Source: JBAWVR01 sp964583845 (GTDB lineage: Bacteria; Patescibacteriota; Minisyncoccia; Phycocordibacterales; GWA1-40-21). From it: a stretch of DNA of 15,674 nucleotides. Of this stretch, positions 1 to 7,072 are shown piece by piece. Under the pieces are notes generated by a model, which had not been told where the DNA came from, did not search any database, and saw nothing but the letters and a program-made list of their open reading frames with translations. The position numbers and the translations under genes were made by a program. The stretch covers positions 1-15,674 of the forward strand of contig CAZOXG010000023.1 of the NCBI GenBank assembly GCA_964583845.1. Direction: 5' to 3'. The first letter of the stretch is position 1; each line of letters starts with the position of its first letter.

Positions 1-25
1 GTATAAGGAAGATAGAATATAATAC

Positions 26-62
26 AAAGTCGGTTGGTTCACTCCGTGAACCAACCGACTTT
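26..62. terminator. Bidirectional hairpin terminator after ileS
   Basis: A perfect 17-bp stem (26-42 with 46-62) closes on a 3-nt loop, with an A run on one side and a T run on the other. It starts 6 bases past the ileS stop on the minus strand, so it should end ileS transcription. The symmetry would also let it stop a plus-strand transcript entering from the left. Confidence 0.85.
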
Positions 63-68
63 TGAACC

Positions 69-3000
69 TTATTTTTTAATTAACCTCAACTTAAACTCCA
101 TATCATCAATTTTGACAAGTGGAATTTCAGCCTCTAACTCATTGACGAATTCAACTTCCACTAATGATGAAATCTTGGCCGCTTCAGACCAATTACTTTC
201 CAAGAAACCGCGTCCGGACGGATTAGCAACTGCAATCAAATAAGCTGGTTCGCCTGGTTTGAAATCTCCAGTCTTACGAAGTTCTTGAATAGAACGAATC
301 AAATCACGCAACTGACCCTCAGCTTTTAATTCAGGAGTTATTACTGTATCTAGAATCATCTCTCCTTCCTGACTGGCATCAAATATCACATCCTTAATAT
401 TTAATTCCTCTTTAATTAAATTCAAGAGATCAGCCCTTTCTTTTAAGGATTCATTCTTCAGAGAAATCTTGGCCAAAGGTTGACGAACTTTCAAAGATGA
501 TTTTGCTCGCATTTCCAAACCAACAGAAACCAAACGGCGAACCTCAGTCATCTGGACCAGTAGATTATTTTCACCCTCACCTAAATCACCGTATTCCGGC
601 CAACTTTCTAAATGAACACTACCCTGAGAAATCTCTCCCTTGAGTGATAAATACATAGATTCAGCCAAGAACGGCATAAAAATTGCCATCATCTTGGAAA
701 GTTCAACTAGGACATATCGAATTGTTGAGAGAGCTGCCTGACGATCTTCATTTTCTTCCTTGAAACGATCACGAGAACGACGTAGATACCAAGTGGACAA
801 ATCATCTACAAAATCCGTAAATGGACGCGCAGCCCGATCTAATTCATAACGTTCCATCGCTCCAGTAACTGTTATGTTTAATTCCTTCAGACGAGTTATT
901 ATCCAGCGATCCAAAATATTCTCACTCGCCTCACTGGCAACGGGTGGCTTTTCACCTTTATACATATCATAAAAAGATTGAGTATTCTGTAAACGGAGAA
1001 TTAATTTCTTCACTACTTCTTCAACCCCCTTTTCGGTAAATCTTAAATCTTCACCTTTCACCACCGGACTCGCCATCAGGTAATAACGCAAAGCATCAGC
1101 TCCATATTTTGCCACCACGTCTAATGGATCAGGATAATTTCTCAAACGTTTAGCCATTTTTTGACCATCTTCAGCCAAAACAATACCATTCACAATTACA
1201 TTTTTATAAGACGACTTACCAAACAAAGCCACCGACAAAACCAACATAGAATAGAACCAGCCACGAGTCTGGTCCATTCCTTCAGCAATAAATTCGGCCG
1301 GAAAACCAACACTGCCACGTAAAAAGCCGGCTTCTGGATTGAAGCTCTCTAGGTTTTCAAAAGGATAATGGAACTGGGCATAAGGCATAGAACCAGATTC
1401 AAACCAGCAATCAAAAACTTCCGGCACACGTCTCATTTCACTACCGCAAGTACATTTAAAGTTTATCTCATCAATATAGGGTCGGTGGAAATCTAATTCG
1501 TAATTATCATTATGAGGAATAGGCGCAAAGTCCAAAGGCATTACTTCAGAGTTCTTGATAAAATCTTTGTGTTCGTGACGCAACTCTATAGCCTGCTCTG
1601 GTGTATCTCCATAAGCGCCGGCCACCATAAGCCAAGCCGGAGTATTGTGAGTTACGAGTAGAATATTTTTACCTTCATGTTTTTTATGTAGATCATAAAG
1701 TACAGAGGTCATTCTATTCTTTACATCAGTATGACTTTCACCACCTTCTGGTACTTTATAGAATTTTTCTTCACGGGAACCAAAAAAGGCCTGATATTCT
1801 TCATCCGATTTTAGGTCTAAGACACCACCATTCACTTCGTGCAAACGAGGTTCTTCAATTAAATGATCTTTATCTAAACCAAGTACTTCAACAAAAATTT
1901 CCATTGATTCTTTAGTACGTACAAATGGTGAATAATAAATATAATCAATTTTTTCTTTAGTCTTTAAGTCTTCAGCAGCTATTCTAACTTGTTCTCTACC
2001 CTTTTCGGTTAAATGATGAGGACGATCAGCTACACAACTTAAGATACCTAAAACATTGTTTTCGGCTTCACCATGACGAGCAATAAAATATTTATTTGTA
2101 CCACGTGTATGGTTTTTTATATCTTCCACACCACCAACAACTTCAATCTTCTCACAGTCTTTACAGCGCCAAATTGGCAATGGAGAACCCCAGAAACGGG
2201 AACGAGAAATCGCCCAGTCACGCGCACCCTCAAGCCACTTACCGAAGCGACCATCACGAATATCAGCCGGCACCCAATTAATACTTTGATTTTCAGCAAC
2301 TATCTGATTTCGTATCTTGGTTACCTCAACAAACCAAGAAGAGGTAGCGTAATTTAACAATGGAGAGTCACAGCGCCAACAGTGAGGATAAGAGTGGATC
2401 AGTTTTTCTTTACTAAATAACTTACCCTGAGCGGCTAAAAATTTAATTATTTCAATATCAGTTTTTTGAATATCTTCAATTGGTTTGACCGATTGGCCAG
2501 CAAAATCTGTCACTTCTTTTTTAAAGCGACCATCAGTACCGACATGCTGAATGAATGGTAATTCAAACTTCTGACCCAAACGTAAGTCATCTTCACCAAA
2601 AGCCGGGGCGATATGAACAATACCGGTTCCGTCTTCGGTAGTTACAAATTCAGCAGGGTAAACTTTAAAACCATTGGCAATATTTTTTACTTCCAATTCG
2701 GGATTAATGTAATAATTGAAAAGTGGTTCATATGACAAACCAACCAAAGAAGCTCCAGTAACTTTTTCTATCAATTCATATGGTTGCTTAACAACCGCTA
2801 AGCGACTCTCCGCTAAGATATATACTTCCTCCCCAACTTTAATTTTAGCGTAATCAATTTCAGGATTAACCGCCAAAGCCACATTGCCAGGTAGAGTCCA
2901 TGGAGTGGTTGTCCAAGCAATAAAATATGTTTTTTCAGATCCTTTTAAAAGGAATTTTGCTGTGACAGAAATATCCGTAACATCACGATAACCTTGAGCA

Positions 3001-3611
3001 ACTTCAAAATTAGATAGTGTAGTTTCGCAACGAGGACAAAGATGCATTGGTTTGAAACCTTCATAAACCAAACCTTTGTCATACAAACTTTTAAAAACCC
3101 ACAAAACGGACTCCATAAAAGATGGATTCATTGTCTTGTAATCATTTTCCATATCCACCCAACGACCTAAGCGTGGAATGATTTTCTTCCAGTCGTTAGC
3201 GTAGGTCATTACATTAGCTCGAGCGGCTTCATTAAATTTTTTCAAACCAAATTCTTCAATATCTTTTTTGGATTTTAGTTTAAATTCTTTTTCTATAATA
3301 TTCTCAACTGGCAAACCATGACAATCCCACCCCCAACGACGATCAACTCTAAAACCACGCATAGTTTTATAGCGTGGGATTGCATCCTTCATGGTTCCCG
3401 CCAACAAGTGACCGTAGTGTGGTAAACCATTTGCAAATGGTGGACCATCATAAAAAACATATTCACCTTTTGGAGAATCCTTAGATAAGGACTGACTAAA
3501 AATATGGTTATCATTCCAAAACTTTAGTATTTCTTCCTCTTTTAGAGCTATGGCGCTTTTTTTGACTTCAGGCGCTTCCGATAAATTTGCATTTTTGTTA
3601 TCTTGAGACAT
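69..3611 (-). CDS. ileS: Isoleucyl-tRNA synthetase with an inserted histidine-phosphatase domain
   Basis: Cytoplasmic class I enzyme that charges tRNA-Ile with isoleucine. Seen in its 1180 residues: HIGH-type motif HYGH at 65-68; CP1 editing motifs WTTTPWTLP (233-241) and the APAFGEDD segment (about 335-342); DCWFESGSMPYAQ (about 734-746), typical of type 2 (eukaryote-like) IleRS; KMSKS-type motif written KMAKR at 818-822; then a helical anticodon-binding region and C-terminal domain. Residues about 505-700 are foreign to IleRS. They form a histidine-phosphatase (phosphoglycerate mutase-like) domain with RHGE at 512-515, SPFVRT with R565, E592, PEGGES at 621-626 and H655, so every usual catalytic residue is present. 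The insert lies between Cys pairs C483/C486 and C720/C722, which look like halves of one metal knuckle. No Shine-Dalgarno precedes the ATG. The IleRS call is certain; activity of the insert is inferred. Confidence 0.98.
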   Translation of the reverse strand: MSQDNKNANLSEAPEVKKSAIALKEEEILKFWNDNHIFSQSLSKDSPKGEYVFYDGPPFANGLPHYGHLLAGTMKDAIPRYKTMRGFRVDRRWGWDCHGLPVENIIEKEFKLKSKKDIEEFGLKKFNEAARANVMTYANDWKKIIPRLGRWVDMENDYKTMNPSFMESVLWVFKSLYDKGLVYEGFKPMHLCPRCETTLSNFEVAQGYRDVTDISVTAKFLLKGSEKTYFIAWTTTPWTLPGNVALAVNPEIDYAKIKVGEEVYILAESRLAVVKQPYELIEKVTGASLVGLSYEPLFNYYINPELEVKNIANGFKVYPAEFVTTEDGTGIVHIAPAFGEDDLRLGQKFELPFIQHVGTDGRFKKEVTDFAGQSVKPIEDIQKTDIEIIKFLAAQGKLFSKEKLIHSYPHCWRCDSPLLNYATSSWFVEVTKIRNQIVAENQSINWVPADIRDGRFGKWLEGARDWAISRSRFWGSPLPIWRCKDCEKIEVVGGVEDIKNHTRGTNKYFIARHGEAENNVLGILSCVADRPHHLTEKGREQVRIAAEDLKTKEKIDYIYYSPFVRTKESMEIFVEVLGLDKDHLIEEPRLHEVNGGVLDLKSDEEYQAFFGSREEKFYKVPEGGESHTDVKNRMTSVLYDLHKKHEGKNILLVTHNTPAWLMVAGAYGDTPEQAIELRHEHKDFIKNSEVMPLDFAPIPHNDNYELDFHRPYIDEINFKCTCGSEMRRVPEVFDCWFESGSMPYAQFHYPFENLESFNPEAGFLRGSVGFPAEFIAEGMDQTRGWFYSMLVLSVALFGKSSYKNVIVNGIVLAEDGQKMAKRLRNYPDPLDVVAKYGADALRYYLMASPVVKGEDLRFTEKGVEEVVKKLILRLQNTQSFYDMYKGEKPPVASEASENILDRWIITRLKELNITVTGAMERYELDRAARPFTDFVDDLSTWYLRRSRDRFKEENEDRQAALSTIRYVLVELSKMMAIFMPFLAESMYLSLKGEISQGSVHLESWPEYGDLGEGENNLLVQMTEVRRLVSVGLEMRAKSSLKVRQPLAKISLKNESLKERADLLNLIKEELNIKDVIFDASQEGEMILDTVITPELKAEGQLRDLIRSIQELRKTGDFKPGEPAYLIAVANPSGRGFLESNWSEAAKISSLVEVEFVNELEAEIPLVKIDDMEFKLRLIKK

Positions 3612-3655
3612 AAAAATTAGCCTTTATAGACTTATACATAAAATAGCAAAAAATT

Positions 3656-3718
3656 GGCTAAAAAGAAAGGCTGGGGCGGGCAAGCGTTGCTTGCCCGCCC
3701 CAGCCTTTCTTTTTAGCC
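3656..3718. terminator. Very long perfect hairpin upstream of ileS
   Basis: A perfect 30-bp inverted repeat (3656-3685 with 3689-3718) has only a 3-nt loop. The inner part is very GC-rich and the outer part carries A/T runs on both strands. Flanking bases (AAATTGGC before, GCCAATTT after) can extend the pairing past a small bulge. It lies 44 bases before the ileS start and after the orphan gene at 3794. A bidirectional terminator insulating ileS is the simplest reading, though the arm is unusually long. Confidence 0.7.
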
Positions 3719-3742
3719 TCCGCCAATTTTAGGCAAATTAAT

Positions 3743-3769
3743 AGGCGAGGTGCACACTGTACACCTCGC
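3743..3769. terminator. Hairpin after the 143-aa orphan gene
   Basis: A 9-bp GC-rich stem (GGCGAGGTG with CACCTCGCC) encloses a 9-nt loop. It sits 24 bases downstream of the minus-strand stop at 3794. The T run after it is weak, so it may act as an RNA 3'-end stabiliser or work with the long hairpin just beyond. Confidence 0.5.
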
Positions 3770-3793
3770 CCTCATTATTATTGCCGGACAAAT

Positions 3794-4225
3794 TTAGCCA
3801 GCCGCGGCCTGCATCAAGTCACAAACCTTTTGCAACTCCACAGCCTGAAGCAATTCCATCGGCATAACATCGGCCATGCAACCAATTGCCGGCCGGCGAC
3901 GTGCTGCTTCGCCGAAGTTGAACAAAGTCCCGTAGCTGCTGATCACAGCGCCAGAGCTTACACTGCCAATCTTCGCCGTGCGGTTGATTTTGCGCCGCTG
4001 AGGCAAAAACATCTCGTTGAAGGCCTTTTCTTCCAAGCTTTCTCGGAACTTGGCCTCCACGCATTTCATCTTGCGTTTGGCATTGAGAAGCGCCGCCTTG
4101 ATCTTCTTGCCACGGTTGACTTTCTTCATCAACTTCGGCAGACCGTGAACGTACTCCTCCTTTTGTGCCTTGGTGTGACGACGGTTGCGGACAAGTTCCA
4201 TCTCGGCCATGATTTCGTCCATCAT
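3794..4225 (-). CDS. Orphan 143-aa protein, basic N-terminal half
   Basis: I do not recognise this family. The N-terminal half (residues about 10-65) is rich in Lys and Arg with heptad-like spacing and looks helical. The C-terminal half is more hydrophobic and Gly/Ala-rich and ends in AAAG. There is no signal peptide or membrane segment, so it is probably cytoplasmic and could bind nucleic acid, which is a guess from charge alone. Support for a real gene is good: AAGGAGGA (4234-4241) stands about 8-9 bases before the ATG, a promoter-like pair lies upstream, hairpins flank it, and codons favour C/G at third positions. That codon use and the strong Shine-Dalgarno differ from the neighbouring housekeeping genes and suggest transfer. 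A second ATG follows immediately (4222). Confidence 0.75.
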   Translation of the reverse strand: MMDEIMAEMELVRNRRHTKAQKEEYVHGLPKLMKKVNRGKKIKAALLNAKRKMKCVEAKFRESLEEKAFNEMFLPQRRKINRTAKIGSVSSGAVISSYGTLFNFGEAARRRPAIGCMADVMPMELLQAVELQKVCDLMQAAAG

Positions 4226-4317
4226 TGTGGACTTCCTCCTTGTTTGGCACTATTTTATTTATTTTGGCGCCCAATGACACCCGCCTAGAATGCCTTACGA
4301 CATTTTCGGATACTTCT

Positions 4318-4348
4318 ATAGTAGAACACTTCATAATCATTACGTCAA
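4318..4348 (-). promoter_or_regulatory. Putative sigma70-type promoter for the 143-aa gene
   Basis: On the minus strand TTGACG (4343-4348) is followed after 19 bases by TACTAT (4318-4323). The spacer is longer than the usual 17. It would give a 5' UTR of roughly 85 bases. No other gene on this strand lies between it and the ATG. Confidence 0.45.
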
Positions 4349-4374
4349 GTATCAATAAGATTACTTGTTGATAT

Positions 4375-4416
4375 AAAAAAACCACCGGCAAGGTTCACTT
4401 GCTGGCGGTTTTTTTA
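4375..4416. terminator. Bidirectional terminator after the DUF378 gene
   Basis: A 13-bp stem with one mismatch and one wobble (4380-4392 with 4398-4410) has an A run before it and a T run after it. It begins 8 bases past the stop of the minus-strand DUF378 gene and separates that gene from the promoter of the 143-aa gene. Confidence 0.8.
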
Positions 4417-4424
4417 TAGAGAAA

Positions 4425-4616
4425 TTAAGCTTGTTTTTTAAAAGCTTCAATTATCATCCAAACGGCTGCTAAACCGACTAAATCATAAACAACATTAGCA
4501 ATTGCAGTTTCCCCAAGGAGAGTGGTAACTAAATTGAAACCAAAGAAACCAACAAGACCCCAGTTCAAGGATCCAACGATAACCAAAACCCAAGCGATCC
4601 AATGAATAATTTTCAT
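4425..4616 (-). CDS. DUF378 family small membrane protein
   Basis: A 63-aa protein made almost entirely of two hydrophobic helices (residues about 3-24 and 37-57), with the IHWIAWVLVIVGSLNWGL signature of DUF378 (YuzA-like) proteins near the N-terminus and a short Lys-rich C-terminus. The family consists of small inner-membrane proteins of unknown function, and the length fits. It is monocistronic, with its own extended -10 promoter and its own terminator. No Shine-Dalgarno precedes the ATG. Confidence 0.88.
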   Translation of the reverse strand: MKIIHWIAWVLVIVGSLNWGLVGFFGFNLVTTLLGETAIANVVYDLVGLAAVWMIIEAFKKQA

Positions 4617-4663
4617 TATGTGTTTTTTTAAGTAATAAGATAGAACCGACCTTTAACATATAT

Positions 4664-4672
4664 ATTATACCA
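4664..4672 (-). promoter_or_regulatory. Extended -10 promoter for the DUF378 gene
   Basis: The minus strand reads TGGTATAAT, a perfect -10 hexamer (4664-4669) with the TGN extension. No convincing -35 lies 16-18 bases upstream, as expected for extended -10 promoters. The start codon is about 48 bases downstream. Confidence 0.6.
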
Positions 4673-4688
4673 CTGATTAATTTTAATT

Positions 4689-4733
4689 AAAGCAAGGCCC
4701 GCAATTCGCGAAGCGCATTGCGGGCCTTGCTTT
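4689..4733. terminator. Bidirectional hairpin between dut and the DUF378 gene
   Basis: A perfect 17-bp stem (4689-4705 with 4717-4733) encloses an 11-nt loop and is bounded by A and T runs. It is the second of two hairpins after dut on the minus strand. Confidence 0.8.
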
Positions 4734-4775
4734 ATTATTCGAATACTATAGTTCCCCGAGAAAATTTTTACCAAT

Positions 4776-4817
4776 AAAAAAGCCGACAGTTCGCGTAGAG
4801 AATTGCAGGCTTTTTTT
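4776..4817. terminator. Terminator of dut
   Basis: AAAAAAGCC pairs with GGCTTTTTT around an imperfect inner stem. It lies about 30 bases past the dut stop on the minus strand and has T runs in both directions. Confidence 0.75.
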
Positions 4818-4848
4818 CCTTATACCCATACTTTATACCTATACCATC

Positions 4849-5277
4849 CTACTTCCCCGTACTCCCAAATCCCCCTGTACCCCTTTCGGTATCACAACAT
4901 AGTTCCTCTACTTCCAGAATTTCTATTGATTCACAAGCTTGAATAATCATCTGAGCCACTTTGTGTCCTTTTTCAAAAATATATTTTTCAGTTCCGAGGT
5001 TTATTATTCCAACTTTTATCTCCCCACGATATCCAGCATCCACCACTCCACCCAAAGTCTTTAAACCAAATTTATGCGACAGACTACTTTTGTCCCAGAT
5101 CAAACCAGTGTATCCTTCTGGAATTTCCATAGCGATACCGGTCGCGACTTGTAATCTTTGCATTGGTAAAATTTCTACATTTTCAATGGCAAATAAATCC
5201 ATACCGGCATCACCTTTGGTGGCGTATTTTGGTAACACTGCCTCTGGATGTAATTTTTTAATTTTTAATTTCATCAT
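4849..5277 (-). CDS. dut: dUTP diphosphatase (dUTPase)
   Basis: Trimeric all-beta dUTPase, hydrolysing dUTP to dUMP and pyrophosphate; it keeps uracil out of DNA and feeds thymidylate synthesis. All family motifs are visible from the start chosen here: DAGMDLFA near the N-terminus, WDKSSL (the uridine/phosphate-site motif), GGVVDAGYRGEI with the catalytic Asp, and the P-loop-like C-terminal arm RGTGGFGSTG. The 142-aa length is normal. I chose the ATG at 5277 (or the next one, 5274) because the family begins there. The frame stays open upstream to 5334, but that extension runs into a dispersed palindromic repeat. It ends in TAG, the only non-TAA stop in the window. No Shine-Dalgarno. Confidence 0.97.
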   Translation of the reverse strand: MMKLKIKKLHPEAVLPKYATKGDAGMDLFAIENVEILPMQRLQVATGIAMEIPEGYTGLIWDKSSLSHKFGLKTLGGVVDAGYRGEIKVGIINLGTEKYIFEKGHKVAQMIIQACESIEILEVEELCCDTERGTGGFGSTGK

Positions 5278-5328
5278 TAATTTTATTAAATAAGTTTGTC
5301 TGCCTTCTGGATTTCCTTTTCGCCCATC

Positions 5329-5358
5329 TGTCATTCCTGCGAACGCAGGAATCCAGGA
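5329..5358 (+). repeat. Palindromic repeat R1, left flank of the GIY-YIG gene
   Basis: Reads TGTCATTCCTGCGAACGCAG then GAATCCAGGA. It contains a hairpin (TTCCTGCG / CGCAGGAA). The same unit, inverted and diverged, recurs at 5655-5684, and two more units lie at 11532-11616. The stop codon of the GIY-YIG gene is only 5 bases inside this repeat. Confidence 0.85.
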
Positions 5359-5363
5359 TTTTC

Positions 5364-5648
5364 TTATAATTTCAGACTCAAATCGTCCCAGTATAAATCT
5401 TCTTTTTCGATTAGTTCAATCTTCCATTTTCTCTTCCATCTTTTCAATTGTTTTTCTCTATTTAATGCGCCTTCAACATTGTTAGTTTGCTCAAAATACA
5501 CCAGCAATTTTACTTCATATTTTTCTGTAAAACCTTTAACTGATTTGTTTTTGTGTTCATACACCCGTCTAATCAAATCATTCGTAACACCAATGTAAAG
5601 TGTCCCATTTTTCTGACTGGCCATTATATAAACGTAGTAATTTCTCAT
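5364..5648 (-). CDS. GIY-YIG domain nuclease (URI/endonuclease-like)
   Basis: A 94-aa single-domain GIY-YIG protein of the small UvrC-N-like type. Visible from the start chosen: YYVYIM (GIY strand) at about 4-9, TLYIGVTNDLIRRVYEH (YIG strand plus the conserved Arg and a Tyr/His-containing helix) at about 17-33, then KLLVYFEQ, a typical third block, and a basic tail RKWKIELI. These domains cut DNA; the target of this subfamily is unknown to me. The ATG at 5648 fits the family. An in-frame extension to 5711 would only translate the flanking repeat. The gene nearly fills the space between two inverted palindromic repeats, so gene and repeats look like one mobile or formerly mobile unit inserted between glyA and dut. 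Confidence 0.9.
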   Translation of the reverse strand: MRNYYVYIMASQKNGTLYIGVTNDLIRRVYEHKNKSVKGFTEKYEVKLLVYFEQTNNVEGALNREKQLKRWKRKWKIELIEKEDLYWDDLSLKL

Positions 5649-5654
5649 ATTTAA

Positions 5655-5684
5655 TCCTGGATCCCCGCGTTCGCGAGGATAACA
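5655..5684 (-). repeat. Palindromic repeat R2, right flank of the GIY-YIG gene
   Basis: On the minus strand it reads TGTTATCCTCGCGAACGCGG then GGATCCAGGA, an inverted and diverged copy of R1. It contains a hairpin (TCCTCGCG / CGCGGGGA with one wobble). It lies 6 bases upstream of the nuclease start codon. Confidence 0.85.
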
Positions 5685-5729
5685 ATACAAAAAAACAAAA
5701 ACGTTAAACAATAAAAAACTAAATAAATT

Positions 5730-6929
5730 TTACTTCTTTAAGGTTTTATCAATTCTCTTCGCCAAAGCCACCATATCTTTTTCCTTCTTGCCTCTAGTTG
5801 TCTCGCCCGCGGTACCCAAACGGATTCCCGATGGATCAAAAGCGGAACGAGTCTCATTGGGAATCGTATTTTTATTCACAATAATTCCCTCTTTTTCTAA
5901 TTTCTCTGAAGCAACAGCGCCAGGCATACCCTTGCCTCCCATCCAAGTATCTACCAAAATCAAATGACTGTCCGTACCACCGGAAACAATTCTCCAGCCG
6001 AGTTTCTTTAGTTCTTCAGACAATACTTTAGCATTCTTAATAACTTGCTTGGCATATTTTTTAAATGCTGGAGTGGAAGCTTCTTTCAAAGCGACCGCCA
6101 CCGCCGCAATCTGATTCATGTGTGGACCACCCTGCAAACCTGGAAAGATCGCCTTATCAATCAATTCATTAAAGCCAATTTCTACCCCTTTAGCATTCGG
6201 TTTGGTTTTGTCTTTGCGAGAAAAAATCATCGCACTACGCGGACCGCGCAAAGTTTTATGAACAGTTGTCGTCACCACATCGGCATAATCAAACGGTGAT
6301 GGATAGGATCCACCAGCAACCAAGCCGGCAAAATGTGACATGTCCACCAACAAGATCGCTCCGCAAGCATCCGCAATCTCGCGGAACTTTTTAAAATCTA
6401 CTACGCGTGGGTAAGCGGTATAACCAGCCACAATAATATTTGGTTTATTTTCGATCGCAATTTTCTTGATCACTTCGTAATCCAACATCTCCGTATCTTT
6501 ATCAACGCCATAAGGAATCTGCTGCCAAACTTTTCCGGTGGCCGAAACTTTGTGTCCATGAGTCAAATGTCCACCATGATCAAGCGACATCCCCATCACC
6601 TTCCCTCCGACTGGTACCAAAGCCAAATACACCGCCAGGTTTGCTGGTGAACCAGACAAAGGTTGAACATTCACCGCCCACTTATCATTCTTTAAATTAA
6701 ATAATTTAAGGGCTCGCTCCTGACAAAGCAATTCAATTTTATCTGTATAAGTTTGTCCACCATAGTAACGGTGACCAGGATAACCTTCTGAATATTTATT
6801 GGTCAATCTAGAGCCCAGAGCTTTTAACACATCATCGGAAACATAATTTTCTGACGCAATCAAAGAAATGTTTTTCTTCTGTCGCAACTCCTCCGATTTG
6901 ATCAACTTCTCAATCTGTTTATCCTTCAT
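5730..6929 (-). CDS. glyA: Serine hydroxymethyltransferase
   Basis: PLP enzyme converting serine plus THF to glycine plus 5,10-methylene-THF, the one-carbon donor used by ThyA. The 399-aa chain is slightly short for the family but complete. Seen: SENYVS (26-31), NKYSEGYPGHRYYGG (44-58), the PLP-contacting D196 and H199 in VDMSHFAGL, the Schiff-base lysine K225 in TTVHKTLRGPR, and the C-terminal SGIRLGT-type segment. It is divergent from thyA across a 143-base region, and its own -35/-10 pair lies there. No clear Shine-Dalgarno. No terminator was found before the GIY-YIG repeat unit, so transcription may run on. Confidence 0.98.
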   Translation of the reverse strand: MKDKQIEKLIKSEELRQKKNISLIASENYVSDDVLKALGSRLTNKYSEGYPGHRYYGGQTYTDKIELLCQERALKLFNLKNDKWAVNVQPLSGSPANLAVYLALVPVGGKVMGMSLDHGGHLTHGHKVSATGKVWQQIPYGVDKDTEMLDYEVIKKIAIENKPNIIVAGYTAYPRVVDFKKFREIADACGAILLVDMSHFAGLVAGGSYPSPFDYADVVTTTVHKTLRGPRSAMIFSRKDKTKPNAKGVEIGFNELIDKAIFPGLQGGPHMNQIAAVAVALKEASTPAFKKYAKQVIKNAKVLSEELKKLGWRIVSGGTDSHLILVDTWMGGKGMPGAVASEKLEKEGIIVNKNTIPNETRSAFDPSGIRLGTAGETTRGKKEKDMVALAKRIDKTLKK

Positions 6930-6963
6930 TTTATTATGGTTAAGTTTAGTAAAACTACTTTCA

Positions 6964-6992
6964 ATAATAGATTAGATATATTCCCCTGACAA
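6964..6992 (-). promoter_or_regulatory. Promoter for glyA
   Basis: On the minus strand TTGTCA (6987-6992) and TATTAT (6964-6969) are separated by exactly 17 bases. The predicted start would give a short leader before the glyA ATG at 6929. Confidence 0.7.
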
Positions 6993-7015
6993 GCTTGTTT
7001 TTTTCTACTTATGAC
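6986..7015 (+). promoter_or_regulatory. Putative divergent promoter for thyA-folA
   Basis: On the plus strand CTGACA (6986-6991) is followed after 18 bases by TATGAC (7010-7015). Its -35 overlaps the -35 of glyA on the other strand almost completely, so the two promoters could compete for RNA polymerase or share a regulator. The -10 is weak. Confidence 0.4.
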
Positions 7016-7029
7016 GTACCATAAACTTA

Positions 7030-7045
7030 GACCAAAAACTTGGTC
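7030..7045 (+). promoter_or_regulatory. Small stem in the thyA leader
   Basis: GACCAA-AAAC-TTGGTC forms a 6-bp hairpin between the putative thyA promoter and its Shine-Dalgarno. No T run follows, so it is not a terminator. It could be an operator or an RNA control element; there is no further support. Confidence 0.25.
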
Positions 7046-7072
7046 CCTTAGTAACTAAACAAGGAGAAAAAC

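Noticed and set aside
3819..4391. Long overlapping reading frames on both strands over the 143-aa gene
   Set aside because: They lack a Shine-Dalgarno and family features; open frames on the other strand are expected over GC-rich third positions.
5278..5334. Longer N-terminus for dUTPase
   Set aside because: The added residues have no family counterpart and reach into repeat R1; the ATG at 5277 fits the domain start.
5649..5711. Longer N-terminus for the GIY-YIG protein
   Set aside because: The extension would translate the flanking palindromic repeat (reading RERGDPG), and the family starts at the ATG at 5648.
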